5,480 nt of DNA from Acidobacteriaceae bacterium. Lineage in GTDB: Bacteria; Acidobacteriota; Terriglobia; Bryobacterales; Bryobacteraceae. Below the pieces are notes generated by a model that was given only the letters and a program-made list of their open reading frames with translations, had not been told where the DNA came from and made no database searches. This document shows positions 1 through 5,480 of this stretch, one piece after another. The position numbers and the translations under genes were made by a program. The DNA is taken from contig JAFAQG010000444.1 of assembly GCA_019246575.1 (NCBI GenBank), positions 1 through 5,480 of the forward strand, given 5' to 3'. How positions within the stretch are numbered: the stretch's first letter is position 1; every line of letters starts with the position of its first letter.

Positions 1-37
1 TGCCAAAGGCTGACACCGCAGCACAAATCCACTTCAT
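1..37 (-). CDS. Possible start of a secreted protein running off the left edge (partial)
   Basis: On the minus strand an ATG at 37-35 opens a frame that stays open to the window edge and reads MKWICAAVSAFG. A lysine after the initiator followed by a hydrophobic, small-residue stretch is what the start of a Sec signal peptide looks like. Only 12 codons are visible, there is no strong Shine-Dalgarno sequence upstream, and no family can be recognised. It would be divergent from the phosphoketolase fragment and share the leader between them. This could easily be chance. Confidence 0.22.
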   Translation of the reverse strand, partial: MKWICAAVSAFG

Positions 38-47
38 CGTACGTGTC

Positions 48-75
48 TTCAGACTAGCTGCCTGATCAGTATATT
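48..75 (+). promoter_or_regulatory. Weak sigma70-like promoter candidate ahead of the phosphoketolase fragment
   Basis: TTCAGA at 48-53 (four of six matches to TTGACA) is followed after 16 nt by TATATT at 70-75 (five of six matches to TATAAT). It lies about 50-75 nt upstream of the two candidate starts at 124 and 151. It is a by-eye match in a short leader and nothing else supports it. If real, it would show that the truncated gene has acquired its own promoter. Confidence 0.2.
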
Positions 76-104
76 GAGGCCACCAACCCCTTCCCACCTC
101 CGCT

Positions 105-129
105 CCTATTTGCAAGAGCCTATTTGCAA
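105..129 (+). repeat. Tandem 11-bp direct repeat, 14-bp period
   Basis: CCTATTTGCAA occurs at 105-115 and again at 119-129, separated by GAG. The second copy contains the TTG (124-126) that would start the longest phosphoketolase reading frame. The repeat lies immediately upstream of the point (around 145) where phosphoketolase homology begins, so it may be a scar of the event that removed the 5' half of the gene. It could also be a binding site or a replication-slippage product. Confidence 0.6.
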
Positions 130-1449
130 CACATCCTAAGAGACCGCCGAATGGGAGCGAATCCTCACGCCAATGGCGGGCGAATTCTGCGCGATCTGAA
201 CCTGCCCGATTTCCACGAGTATGCGGTGGAAGTGAAGCAGCCCGCTACCGAGCACCGTGAATCTACCAGACAACTCGGCGCGATGCTTCGCGACGTGTTT
301 GTGAAGAATGCCGAATCAGCTAATTTTCGGTTATTTTGCCCCGATGAAACCAATTCCAATCGCCTCAACAATGTGTTCGATGTAGAAAACCGCTGTTTCA
401 TCGGCCGCACGATATCAATCGACGATCACGTTAATCCAGCGGGTCGTGTCATGGAAGTGCTCAGCGAGCATCTCTGTGAAGGATGGCTGGAAGGCTATCT
501 CCTTACGGGTCGGCATGGCTTATTTGCTACCTACGAAGCCTTTGCCATGGTCGCAGCGTCGATGATCGTTCAACACACTAAATGGCTCGAAGAAGCCACC
601 CGACTCGAATGGCGCGTTCCGATCGCATCGTTGAATATACTGCTAACTTCCACGTGCTGGCGCAACGACCACAATGGCTTCAGCCACCAAGGTCCGGGCC
701 CGATCGACGTCATGCTCTCGAAGCGAGGCACTCTCGCCCGTATCTATCTCCCACCGGACGCAAATTGCCTCTTGTCTGTCGCCGACCACTGTTTCCGGAG
801 TCGTGGCTACGTCAACTTGATCGTCATCGATAAGCAGCCGCAATTGCAATGGCTGGATATGAACACAGCCATTGAGCACTGCCTGCGAGGAGCGTCCGTT
901 TGGCACTGGGCCAGCAACGATGCGGGCACGGAGCCCGACGTTGTCCTCGCCGCTGCCGGCGATATTCCTACTCTCGAAACGGTCGCCGCAGCATGGTGGC
1001 TACGGAAGATAATTCCGGAATTGAAGACAAGGGTCGTGAACGTCGTCGATCTTATGACCCTCTTCACTCCCGACGCGCATCCCCATGGAATGGAACCAGC
1101 GCGATTTGAAGAGCTGTTCACAGCGGCAAGGCCCGTGATTTTTGCGTTCCACGGATATCAACGGGCGATTCACGAAGTGGGCCATGGACGACCGAATCCC
1201 GATCGCTTCCACGTGCGTGGGTTCATCGAGCAGGGGACTACGACGACACCGTTCGATATGGTCGTGATAAACAGTATGAGCCGTTTTCATTTGTGCATCG
1301 AAGCACTCCGCCGCTCGGAGCGTTTCGCGAACCGCGCGCCGGAACTTATCGAGCAGTTTAAGCAGCGCATCACCGAGGCAGTAGCATACTCAACGAAGCA
1401 CCTCGAAGACATGCCGGAGATACGCGACTGGGTGTGGAGCGAGGTCTGA
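124..1449 (+). CDS. Phosphoketolase (XFP family), C-terminal half only; N-terminally truncated, probably a non-functional remnant
   Basis: Phosphoketolases cleave xylulose 5-phosphate or fructose 6-phosphate with phosphate to give acetyl phosphate, using thiamine diphosphate; they are cytosolic and usually about 800 residues. This frame has 441 residues. Homology starts near residue 8 with RRMGANPHANGG, which lies mid-protein in full-length enzymes, and continues through the central domain (about 50-225) and C-terminal domain (about 235-437) to the usual ending DMPEIRDW. Visible active-site features are the cofactor-activating Glu (E115 in LSEH), Y137, DHNGFSHQ (182-189) and K237 in DKQP. The N-terminal pyrophosphate-binding domain with its conserved histidines is missing, and an in-frame TAG at 55-57 rules out extension. 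Starts are TTG124 (AAGAG 5 nt upstream) or ATG151 (AAGAGA 7 nt upstream); ATG151 is the conserved internal Met. The frame is intact, so truncation is recent or the half-protein has some use. Family assignment is very secure; activity is doubtful. Confidence 0.9.
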   Translation: MQHILRDRRMGANPHANGGRILRDLNLPDFHEYAVEVKQPATEHRESTRQLGAMLRDVFVKNAESANFRLFCPDETNSNRLNNVFDVENRCFIGRTISIDDHVNPAGRVMEVLSEHLCEGWLEGYLLTGRHGLFATYEAFAMVAASMIVQHTKWLEEATRLEWRVPIASLNILLTSTCWRNDHNGFSHQGPGPIDVMLSKRGTLARIYLPPDANCLLSVADHCFRSRGYVNLIVIDKQPQLQWLDMNTAIEHCLRGASVWHWASNDAGTEPDVVLAAAGDIPTLETVAAAWWLRKIIPELKTRVVNVVDLMTLFTPDAHPHGMEPARFEELFTAARPVIFAFHGYQRAIHEVGHGRPNPDRFHVRGFIEQGTTTTPFDMVVINSMSRFHLCIEALRRSERFANRAPELIEQFKQRITEAVAYSTKHLEDMPEIRDWVWSEV

Positions 1450-1501
1450 CGGTTTGAAAACCTCGCATTGGCGCAGCGCAACCGGCTAATTGAGCGTGGT
1501 C

Positions 1502-1546
1502 AACATGCGGACCGTGAACGCAAAGATGAGGCGTTCGCGTGATGTT
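1502..1546. terminator. Hairpin between convergent genes, possible bidirectional terminator
   Basis: CGTGAACGC at 1513-1521 pairs with GCGTTCGCG at 1531-1539: nine pairs including one G-T wobble, with a 9-nt loop. An outer arm, AACAT 1502-1506 with ATGTT 1542-1546, can extend it past an asymmetric internal loop. It sits in the 130-bp gap between the convergent phosphoketolase fragment and the SDR gene, where a shared terminator is expected. There is no clear U-tract on either side, so intrinsic termination is uncertain. The rest of this gap shows nothing recognisable. Confidence 0.35.
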
Positions 1547-1579
1547 CACCTTAACTCTTGCGAAACTAAATGTAGCCGA

Positions 1580-2464
1580 TCAAGCCGCATTATTTGCGCT
1601 GTCTCCACCCGTAACATCGTAGGTTGCGCCTGAGACCATCCGTGCAGCATCCGAAGCGAGAAACACCACTGCCGGCGCTACGTCCTGGGGATCAATCCAC
1701 GGCACGCCCAGCGGAGATTTCGCCTTGAGCGTCTTCTTCGCCTCCTCCTCATCCTTGCGAATGTCACCCGTGGGAGTCTTACTCGCAACCTCAAGCGCCT
1801 GTGCGTAGCGCTCTTCGTGTCTGGTTAGTGGCGTGTCAATCAGCCCCGGCACCACGGCATTCACCGTAATTCCGTATTTGCCGAGTTCCAGTGCGGCGGA
1901 TTTCATCAGCCCGATAATGCCCCATTTCGACGCCGAGTAGGCCGCGCCAAACATCGTGCCATGCCGCCCTTGTGTGGATGTCGTGACAATGATGCGACCC
2001 CCGCCGCGCCTCACCATCGCGGGCGCAACTGCGCGGATTACGTTCGCCGTACCCGTCAGGTTCACGTCGATCTGGATGTGCCAGTCCGAGTCCTCCATCT
2101 CAAGCAACGGTCTGAACGCCTGTATTCCCGCATTCGCGAAAAGGATATCGATGCCGCCGAACTCGCGCTCGATCTCCACCACCGCTTCGCGCAGAGCAAC
2201 CAGGTTGCGCTGATCCAGTACGAAGCTCCGCCAAGGGCGGCCTATAGTCTCTACCAGCCTTCCCGTCTCTTCGAGATCCTCCGGCGTCGCGGGTGCCACA
2301 CCGGACCGCCGATCCACCATCCCGCAAATATCAATGCCGGCAACCTGTGCTCCGCTCCCGGCGAGCGCCGCAGCAGCCGCACGGCCGATCCCGCGCGCAG
2401 CGCCCGTGACCACCGCCACTTTCCCGTCAAGAACATGAGCCCAACCAGAAACTTGCTCTTCCAT
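1580..2464 (-). CDS. Short-chain dehydrogenase/reductase (SDR), NAD-dependent, mycofactocin-coupled-like subgroup
   Basis: This is a classical SDR oxidoreductase of 294 residues, probably cytosolic, interconverting an alcohol and a ketone with a nicotinamide cofactor; the substrate is not predictable. Visible are the cofactor motif TGAARGIG (20-27), Asp45 at the end of the second strand (favouring NAD over NADP), NAG (111-113), and the catalytic tetrad N135, S163, Y176 and K180 (YSASK). The region after Asp45 (about 46-80, with ATPEDLEETGRLVE) is longer than in minimal 250-residue SDRs and resembles the insert of the carveol-dehydrogenase/mycofactocin-coupled subgroup, which keeps its NAD tightly bound. 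I see no mycofactocin genes here, so that link is by resemblance only. The C-terminus (DPQDVAPAVVFLASD, then TGG) is typical. The start ATG is supported by AGGGA six bases upstream. The gene is convergent with the phosphoketolase fragment and separated from the flavoprotein gene by 170 bp holding a pseudogene. Confidence 0.93.
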   Translation of the reverse strand: MEEQVSGWAHVLDGKVAVVTGAARGIGRAAAAALAGSGAQVAGIDICGMVDRRSGVAPATPEDLEETGRLVETIGRPWRSFVLDQRNLVALREAVVEIEREFGGIDILFANAGIQAFRPLLEMEDSDWHIQIDVNLTGTANVIRAVAPAMVRRGGGRIIVTTSTQGRHGTMFGAAYSASKWGIIGLMKSAALELGKYGITVNAVVPGLIDTPLTRHEERYAQALEVASKTPTGDIRKDEEEAKKTLKAKSPLGVPWIDPQDVAPAVVFLASDAARMVSGATYDVTGGDSANNAA

Positions 2465-2470
2465 TGTTTT

Positions 2471-2475
2471 TCCCT
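2471..2475 (-). promoter_or_regulatory. Ribosome binding site of the SDR gene
   Basis: On the minus strand AGGGA lies six nucleotides before the ATG at 2464-2462. It supports this start over internal methionines, and the resulting protein begins about 19 residues before the TGxxxGIG motif, as usual for SDRs. I could not find a convincing -35/-10 pair further upstream; any promoter would have to lie within or next to the phosphoketolase remnant. Confidence 0.6.
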
Positions 2476-2497
2476 ATCAACGTATCTCGCCTGTGGT

Positions 2498-2612
2498 GCG
2501 CGATTCGAAGAGCTTCACAGCCGCCGAGCCCGTAATCTTTGCCTTCCACAAATATCAACGAGCGTTTCGCGAACCGCGCCGGAACTTATCGAGCAGTTTA
2601 AACAGCGGATCA
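2498..2612 (+). pseudogene. Degenerate phosphoketolase 3' remnant, second copy
   Basis: This stretch aligns by eye in two blocks to the phosphoketolase fragment on the same strand. Block 1 (2498-2564) matches 1099-1167 with 11 mismatches and a 2-nt deletion. Block 2 (2562-2612) matches 1320-1372 with 2 mismatches and another 2-nt deletion. The blocks join at a shared GCG, so about 155 nt present in the first copy are missing. Phosphoketolase residues are therefore spread over three frames: ARFEEL, then FTAAEPVIFAFHKYQRA, then RFANR, then APELIEQFKQRI, followed by unrelated sequence and a stop at 2630-2632. No function as a protein is possible. It lies wholly within the 170-bp gap upstream of the SDR gene and may now form part of its leader. 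No other gene is seen in that gap. Confidence 0.85.
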
Positions 2613-2634
2613 ATACACAGCTGTTCCGGTGAGC

Positions 2635-3906
2635 TCAACCATTCTCAAGATAACGATGGACGAAGGTCACAGCCATAGCGCCTTCACCGACTGCCGAAGC
2701 ACAACGCTTGATCGCACCATGCCGGACATCGCCGGCAGCGAATAATCCGGGCATGCTCGTCTCAAGATAGTAGGGACTTCGATCGATCGGCCAGACGGCG
2801 GGAAGGCGGCCGTGCTGCAAAAGATCGGGGCCGGTCACAAGGTAGCCGCCCTCGTCGCGTACGATGCCTGCTTCAGCTGCCCAGTCGGTATGCGGCGCGC
2901 CGCCGATGCAGACAAAGAGCCAACTAGTAGAAACGTCTTGCTGCTGGCCCGTCTTGCGATTGGACAGCGTTATCGAGCGCAAAATCTCATCACCTTCGAT
3001 CACAGCAACCTCGGTGTTCGTGAGAATTTCAACATTCGGGGCGGCACCAATGCGGTCTACGAGATAACTCGAAAGAGTAAGCTTCAACGATGTGCCCCGA
3101 ACGATCATAGTGACTAATCTCGCGAAGCGGGAGAAATGCATGACGGCTTGGCCCGCTGAATTACCGCCGCCGATCACAACTACATGATCGTCTCGACAAA
3201 GAGAGGCCTCACTGGCGCCAGCGCCGTAGTAAACTCCGGCCCCGAGAAAACGATCTTCATCGGGCAAACCGAGCCGTCGATATTGGACACCGGTTGCACA
3301 GATCGCCGATCGCGCAATAATCTTCGTACCGTCGGCCAAATACCCTATCCGCTCGCCGGCGGTAAACTCGCCGCGAACTCCCTCCCGTGCTACCAATATT
3401 TCGGCGCCGAAGCGGAGTGCCTGTTCGCGAGCGCGTTCCGCCAAATCGGCCCCGCTGATCCCTGAAGGAAACCCGAGATAGTTTTCAATTTTCGAACTAC
3501 TTCCGGCCTGTCCGCCAATGGCCGAAGGTTCAATTACGATCGTCTTGAGTCCTTCCGAGCCGCCGTAAACAGCCGCACTCAGGCCTGCAGGTCCCGCCCC
3601 ATAAATCGCCAAATCATACTCCGACCGGCAAGGGTCATGAAACCATCCGAGCTTTTCCGTGATTTGCCGAATCGTTGGGCATGCGAGTCGGGTGCCGTCC
3701 GGAAACGAGCAGATTGGAAGCCGGCTGTCATCAAGACTTTCCACACCCGCTCGTTTCCGAGCCTGTTCATCGGTTGCGAGTTCGACCCATTCGAATGGTA
3801 TGTCACTGCGTATAAGGAAATCGCGAATTGTGTACGCGGCCGCGGAGCCCGGCTTTCCGAAGAGTTGAATGTGAGCAGTATCAGTCGGTCTTGGTGTGTC
3901 TGCCAT
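2635..3906 (-). CDS. Thioredoxin-reductase-like FAD/NAD(P)H oxidoreductase with N-terminal glutaredoxin-like domain, no CxxC
   Basis: This 423-residue protein has an N-terminal thioredoxin/glutaredoxin-like segment (about 12-88) followed by a two-domain flavoprotein of the thioredoxin reductase type. Visible motifs are FAD-binding GAGPAG (103-108), GGQAGSSSKIENYLGFP (131-147), ATG (204-206), NAD(P)H-binding GGGNSAG (246-252), and the C-terminal FAD motif AAGD (390-393) with KRCASAVGEGAMAV (400-413). True thioredoxin reductases carry a CxxC pair just before the second GGG motif; here that position reads YYGAGASEA, without cysteine. The Grx-like segment has GKPGSAAAY where Grx proteins carry CPYC. 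It therefore should not reduce thioredoxin by the normal disulfide route. It closely resembles the reductase part of proteins annotated as response-regulator or cyclic-nucleotide-domain thioredoxin reductases, whose substrates are not well known. The ATG lies 13 nt after the stop of the upstream EEP gene, so the two are probably co-transcribed; only a weak GTGAG precedes the start. Confidence 0.92.
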   Translation of the reverse strand: MADTPRPTDTAHIQLFGKPGSAAAYTIRDFLIRSDIPFEWVELATDEQARKRAGVESLDDSRLPICSFPDGTRLACPTIRQITEKLGWFHDPCRSEYDLAIYGAGPAGLSAAVYGGSEGLKTIVIEPSAIGGQAGSSSKIENYLGFPSGISGADLAERAREQALRFGAEILVAREGVRGEFTAGERIGYLADGTKIIARSAICATGVQYRRLGLPDEDRFLGAGVYYGAGASEASLCRDDHVVVIGGGNSAGQAVMHFSRFARLVTMIVRGTSLKLTLSSYLVDRIGAAPNVEILTNTEVAVIEGDEILRSITLSNRKTGQQQDVSTSWLFVCIGGAPHTDWAAEAGIVRDEGGYLVTGPDLLQHGRLPAVWPIDRSPYYLETSMPGLFAAGDVRHGAIKRCASAVGEGAMAVTFVHRYLENG

Positions 3907-3919
3907 ATCAGCTCACGAC

Positions 3920-4708
3920 TCAAAAACGGAAACGTACCCAGATCGCGTTGTGATCGGAGAACGGCACGGCCTGCACACTCGTTTCGACTGGAGTCAGGTC
4001 ACGCAGAAATATCCAGTCCAGGTGGCGGCCGAGCGCGGGAAATGTATTGAGGGTACCTGCAAAAGGGGTTTCAAAACCATGCTCTTTCATCGCATTGCGG
4101 ATCATAGGGCCGTGCGATGGACCACCAGGCACCGGTACTATGTTTCTGAGCCAGTACAATTCATTCGTGTTGAAATCGCCCCCAATCAGTTGCGGTCGGC
4201 TGTCGCGCGAAGCTTCGTCAATGACAGGCCGAAGTTGATTGAGGCGCTGTTCCGCGTTGATGCGGGTGTCGAGGTGCACGTTCCAGACTCGCAAATCGCT
4301 CCAGGGCGTCTGCAGTGTAGCCCTCATGGCAAACCGGTTTCGGCTGCGGAAACGAAGATCGCATGCCTTTAGTCGCCTCGTCTGAACGCTGGTGATTGGA
4401 TAACGGCTCACTACGGCTAACCCCTGGTCGTAATCTGATGATGGAGCGGGCTCAAACCCTGCGGAGTACCCCAATCTGCCCGCGATTTCTTCCGCGACGC
4501 TCGAATTTGATCCCTCATTCACGACCTCCTGGAACAGAAAGAGATCCGTGTCGCGCAACCGTGGAGTATTGAAAATCGTCCTTAGAACCTTGTCGGCATC
4601 CGGCTCTTTTGCCAGATTTAGTGAGGCGGCCGAAATGGATTGATCGGCCTCGGACTGAGCGCCAAGGTTCGGGAGCACAGCAGGACATGAGCATCTATTT
4701 TCAGCCAT
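3920..4708 (-). CDS. Endonuclease/exonuclease/phosphatase (EEP) family protein
   Basis: This is a 262-residue metal-dependent hydrolase of the superfamily that includes exonuclease III, DNase I, sphingomyelinases and inositol-phosphate phosphatases; all cut phosphodiester or phosphomonoester bonds. The expected motifs occur in order: SLN (N31), QE (E61, metal ligand), NVHLDTR (H145), GGDFNT (D178, N180), LDWIF (D231) and FSDHNAIWV (D252, H253). All catalytic positions are therefore present and the protein is probably active. The first 24 residues (with C6 and C8) match nothing I recognise and show no signal peptide. An in-frame TGA at 4747-4745 and no other ATG upstream support this start, although its leader (GCGGAA two bases away) is weak. 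It lies 54 nt downstream of the phospholipase D/cardiolipin-synthase-like gene, like E. coli ybhP beside clsB (ybhO), which suggests a phospholipid-related phosphodiester substrate rather than DNA. That is inference from context. Confidence 0.9.
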   Translation of the reverse strand: MAENRCSCPAVLPNLGAQSEADQSISAASLNLAKEPDADKVLRTIFNTPRLRDTDLFLFQEVVNEGSNSSVAEEIAGRLGYSAGFEPAPSSDYDQGLAVVSRYPITSVQTRRLKACDLRFRSRNRFAMRATLQTPWSDLRVWNVHLDTRINAEQRLNQLRPVIDEASRDSRPQLIGGDFNTNELYWLRNIVPVPGGPSHGPMIRNAMKEHGFETPFAGTLNTFPALGRHLDWIFLRDLTPVETSVQAVPFSDHNAIWVRFRF

Positions 4709-4762
4709 AATTCCGCGAGCGGTCGTGGCAGCGCCTGCTCTGGTTCATAAATCCTCCGCGCC

Positions 4763-5480
4763 TCAACGGGACACGAGCGTCCCGGAAGCATCTGGTGCTT
4801 CTCGCTTACGTTTGCGCCGGAGCTTGTAGCCTCTGTAAAGAAGCGCAAAGCCGACCCACATAAAAGCAAGAATCACCGGATAGGCCAGAACGCGCGGAAA
4901 GAACCCGAAGAGGGTCGCTAATAGGAGAAGCAGCACGCCTGCCGTTACGACAATTCGCGCTTCAAGCGGCTCCATTACACGACGGTTCGTAAACGCTGCG
5001 CCGAGTGTGTTGCTGATGCGAATCGCTCCTGCAGCAGCACGCCCTGAACTGCCGCCGCCGCTCGTCATAATCGGCCGCGAACGTCGAGGGGCGCCAGGCG
5101 CACGCAGCTTGTTTCTGTTGTCCAGCACGATTTCCGTTGCGTTCGCCAGATCCTGGAGGTACATGTCCTCCATTTCGCCAACAAACAGTTCGTTTTCAAT
5201 TACCGCATCCAACTCGCAATTTCCGACCCAACTCGCGATATTAAGGTTCGTCGAACCGACGCGAGCCCAGCGTCGGTCCGCGACAGCAGTCTTGGCGTGC
5301 AGCATCGTGCCGTTCCATTCGAATACGCGCACACCTGCTTCTAAGAGTAGTCGATAACCTGCCCTCGACAACGGTCTGAGTAAAGGGATGTCCGTCCCAT
5401 TCGGCACCAAAAGACGCACGTCCACTCCATCGATTGCTGCGGATCGAAGAGCTTGGACATAAGCCGTCGTATCAGCAAAG
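4763..5480 (-). CDS. Cardiolipin synthase-like phospholipase D family protein, C-terminal part (5' end outside window)
   Basis: The frame is open to the right edge, so the start lies outside the window; 238 residues are visible (from FADTTAYVQAL). GTG at 5425-5423 is internal, because family-like sequence continues upstream of it. Visible is one complete HKD catalytic motif, HAKTAVAD...GSTN (about 5299-5246), preceded by SRAGYRLLLEAGVRVFEWNG; this should be the second HKD of a two-HKD enzyme. Such enzymes make cardiolipin from phosphatidylglycerol, or phosphatidylglycerol plus another phospholipid, by phosphatidyl transfer at the membrane. After the catalytic domain a Gly/Ser/Arg-rich linker (about 5105-4985) leads to two adjacent hydrophobic segments (about 4954-4898 and 4891-4835), then a very basic tail (LRRKRKRE). 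Many bacterial cardiolipin synthases have their membrane segments at the N-terminus, so the C-terminal hairpin is notable. It is likely the promoter-proximal visible gene of an operon with the EEP and flavoprotein genes. Confidence 0.9.
   Translation of the reverse strand, partial: FADTTAYVQALRSAAIDGVDVRLLVPNGTDIPLLRPLSRAGYRLLLEAGVRVFEWNGTMLHAKTAVADRRWARVGSTNLNIASWVGNCELDAVIENELFVGEMEDMYLQDLANATEIVLDNRNKLRAPGAPRRSRPIMTSGGGSSGRAAAGAIRISNTLGAAFTNRRVMEPLEARIVVTAGVLLLLLATLFGFFPRVLAYPVILAFMWVGFALLYRGYKLRRKRKREAPDASGTLVSR

Noticed and set aside
1450..1542. A 30-codon in-frame continuation after the phosphoketolase stop, ending in TGA at 1540-1542
   Set aside because: The protein already ends at the usual phosphoketolase C-terminus (DMPEIRDW plus a few residues). 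Thirty stop-free codons in GC-rich DNA are not surprising, and the extension matches nothing I know.
1961..2632. A 223-codon plus-strand open frame across the SDR gene
   Set aside because: Most of it is antisense to a strongly supported SDR gene and has no recognisable protein features. Only its last part contains real signal, which belongs to the phosphoketolase remnant at 2498-2612.
2465..2634. An insertion sequence or attachment site between the SDR and flavoprotein genes
   Set aside because: The gap has no terminal inverted repeats or transposase fragments; it is explained by the degenerate phosphoketolase remnant.
3896..4372. A 158-codon plus-strand open frame antisense to the EEP gene
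   Set aside because: It is a shadow of the minus-strand EEP gene, whose motifs are all in place; the plus-strand product shows no family features.
4618..4869. An 83-codon minus-strand frame overlapping the junction of the EEP and PLD genes, with an LLC lipobox-like stretch
   Set aside because: It overlaps both well-supported genes in another frame, and the lipobox-like stretch is not preceded by a proper signal sequence.
5423..5425. GTG as the start of the phospholipase D family gene
   Set aside because: The frame stays open to the window edge and the upstream codons (ADTTAYVQALR) read like the family, so this is an internal codon of a gene that starts outside the window.

Overview
The window is a stretch of bacterial chromosome, moderately GC-rich by eye. 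It has the gene density, Shine-Dalgarno-type leaders and short intergenic gaps of a soil or environmental bacterium. The mix of a phosphoketolase, a short-chain dehydrogenase, a CxxC-less thioredoxin-reductase-like flavoprotein and a cardiolipin-synthase-like gene next to an endonuclease/exonuclease/phosphatase gene would fit Acidobacteriota or soil Alphaproteobacteria. I cannot fix the phylum from sequence reading alone. There are no rRNA, tRNA, CRISPR or transposase genes.

Layout. Positions 1-123 are a short leader with an 11-bp direct repeat, a weak promoter candidate and, on the minus strand, a possible signal-peptide start running off the left edge. Positions 124-1449 (+) encode the C-terminal half of a phosphoketolase; the N-terminal thiamine-diphosphate domain is absent. 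A 130-bp convergent gap follows, then an SDR-family dehydrogenase (1580-2464, -). The 170 bp upstream of the SDR hold a second, badly decayed phosphoketolase remnant (2498-2612, +), with two 2-nt deletions and a deletion of about 155 nt relative to the first copy. Three minus-strand genes follow in operon-like order (transcribed right to left): a cardiolipin-synthase-like phospholipase D protein (4763 to beyond the right edge), an endonuclease/exonuclease/phosphatase protein (3920-4708) and a thioredoxin-reductase-like flavoprotein (2635-3906).

How the parts relate. The PLD-family gene beside the EEP-family gene recalls the E. coli clsB(ybhO)-ybhP pair, so membrane phospholipid metabolism is the best guess for those two. 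The flavoprotein sits 13 nt downstream of the EEP gene and is probably co-transcribed; it has lost the disulfide motif of true thioredoxin reductases. The left half looks like a rearranged phosphoketolase locus: one truncated but open copy and one degenerate 3' scrap, both on the plus strand, flank the SDR gene. I see no convincing new defence or mobile system. The most unusual content is the broken phosphoketolase pair and the cysteine-free Grx-like/TrxR-like fusion.
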